Source: Neodontobutis hainanensis (taxonomy: Eukaryota; Chordata; Actinopteri; Gobiiformes; Odontobutidae). Taken from it: a stretch of 64,000 nt of DNA. Location of the stretch: NCBI GenBank assembly GCA_024349245.1, contig JALDNG010000041.1:4727501-4791500 (forward strand), written 5' to 3'. The notes beneath the pieces were generated by a model, which was not told the origin of the DNA, did no database searches, and saw only the letters and a list, made by a program, of their open reading frames with translations. How positions within the stretch are numbered: position 1 is the stretch's first letter; every line of letters starts with the position of its first letter. Position numbers and translations under genes: made by a program. Shown here one piece after another: positions 63,048 to 64,000 of this stretch.

Positions 63048-63894
63048 ATGGCCGAAGAACCAAAAATAGAGCTCTTTGTAAAGGTAACACACAAAACCTG
63101 TTAAAGACTGAAAGGCTAGTTGAATAAGTATTTTATTACTGCCTCAGTTTGAACAGTTGAGAAAAAGAGAAGGAAAATTGCAGCTGAATAAAGGATTAAA
63201 CAAAATGTTCTTTAACACAGGAAAGGTTTGCCTTGATTGCTGCCTCTATGGTAATAGTTTCTTATGGAGGTATAAGAACAAGAAGAATACCAAAGTTACT
63301 CTATGTGCTTTACAGACGTGACACAGAAAAAAAATAAAAACAAGTCATAGCCAAGAGCAAACTTAAAAAAGAATACACGAAAGAATCAATGATATAAATA
63401 AATGAACATATGTACAGCATAAACAGATGTATTACAGTTGTTAGAAAGTCAACTTTGGAAAAAGGTTAGTATTGGTGCATTTTTTATACTATCTGGAAGT
63501 GAGTTTAATTTTTTTCTAGCATAAAAAATGAGCTTCAACAGCTTTGGCCTGAACGCAACAAAACAAAACAAAAAAATTGTTATTGTAAGGCGGCTAAAAA
63601 AAAAAAATAGATAGCAGTGTTGACTGATGGTAATACTGGTATAAACTTTCGGGGCAAATTCTTTAGAGGTTACACTGTCAGAGTGGAGCAGGCTCAACAG
63701 GAAGAGTAGTGCAAGTGGGAATTCTTTGCAAGGACAAACTCTTGGTAGAACTTAAATCATTTGTGTGTGTTTGGTTTTTTTCAGGCCAGTATTGACGCTG
63801 AGAGTGTGGGAAACTGTCCCTTCTGTCAAAGACTCTTCATGATTTTATGGTTAAAAGGGGCTCACTTTACCCTCACAACAGTGGACATGAAGAG
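63048..63894 (+). CDS. clic3: Chloride intracellular channel protein 3, 5' part (runs off the window)
   Basis: Two coding exons are in the window: 63048-63083 (MAEEPKIELFVK) and 63785-63894, ending in VDMKR with a GTAAGA donor. The remaining exons lie beyond base 64000. CLIC proteins are glutathione-transferase-fold proteins that exist in soluble and membrane forms. The redox motif CPFC is present (GNCPFCQRLFMIL, about residues 22-34), followed by LKGAHFTLTTVD. Human CLIC3 has a Ser in place of the Phe of CPFC, while other CLICs have Phe. The assignment to clic3 rests on the ELFVKAS.DAESVGNCPFC pattern and on the position beside fut7. Confidence 0.9.
63449..63560 (-). mobile_element. Possible LINE C-terminal relic in clic3 intron 1
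   Basis: The minus-strand translation contains RKKLNSLPDSIKNAPILTFF. It resembles the LWNSLP..I.....L..FK end of L2-like LINE ORF2 proteins. It is short and surrounded by non-matching sequence. Confidence 0.3.
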
Positions 63895-64000
63895 GTAAGA
63901 TGATGTTTTAAGGTTTTAAAAAAGGTCATATACGTTACTGGGAACTCACTATATAGAGAACAGACCAAAAAGAAAGAAATACAAAGTCTAATCTGATTAC

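Noticed and set aside
1..64000. CRISPR arrays, tRNA or rRNA genes, prokaryotic operons
   Set aside because: No regularly spaced identical repeats and no cloverleaf with internal A and B boxes were noticed, and the gene structure is that of an animal nuclear genome.

Overview
The window is vertebrate nuclear DNA, almost certainly from a teleost fish and probably a percomorph. The genes are split by GT-AG introns, many of them only 80-600 bp. The gene content includes pou5f3, the non-eutherian class V POU gene. The mobile DNA is typical of fish: a 5'-truncated RTE-clade (Rex3-like) LINE with a GGAT/GATG tail, non-autonomous hAT elements, L2-like LINE debris and a Tc1-like inverted repeat end. 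Nine protein-coding genes can be assembled exon by exon. Eight are complete and one (clic3) runs off the right edge. In all eight complete models the reading frame is continuous across every splice.

Layout from left to right: (1) 1-2580, no assembled gene, containing E-boxes and a hairpin. (2) cdc37l1 (+), 2581-7951. (3) ak3 (-), 10416-14363, tail to tail with cdc37l1. (4) rcl1 (+), 15341-21049, head to head with ak3. (5) an annexin A3-type gene (-), 21369-24260, whose stop codon lies only about 320 bp from that of rcl1. (6) an EDEM3-like GH47 gene with a PA domain (+), 26858-31464. (7) an RTE LINE insertion, 33074-34551, flanked by a perfect 13-bp target-site duplication. (8) npdc1 (+), 35361-49689, with two large introns. 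(9) pou5f3 (+), 53875-55794. (10) fut7 (-), 56817-58393, tail to tail with pou5f3. (11) the 5' end of clic3 (+), 63048 onward.

Functionally this is a neighbourhood of unrelated genes rather than an operon-like system: an Hsp90 co-chaperone, a mitochondrial GTP:AMP kinase, an 18S rRNA processing factor, a calcium-dependent membrane-binding annexin, an ER glycoprotein-degradation mannosidase-like protein, a neural membrane protein, an early-embryo pluripotency-type transcription factor, a Golgi fucosyltransferase and a CLIC protein. cdc37l1-ak3-rcl1 corresponds to human 9p24 gene order. npdc1-(pou5f3)-fut7-clic3 corresponds to the human 9q34 cluster from which eutherians have lost pou5f3. The annexin and EDEM3-like genes sit between the two blocks.

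I found no evidence of a previously undescribed biological system. The observations most worth following up are: the EDEM3-like protein without an ER-retention tail; the promoter and possible octamer-containing distal elements of pou5f3; the nearly overlapping 3' ends of rcl1 and anxa3; a perfect 18-bp hairpin upstream of pou5f3; three mobile elements with recognisable target-site duplications; and a degenerate minisatellite between fut7 and clic3. All gene identities rest on remembered family sequences and on splice-consistent conceptual translation; no database search was run.
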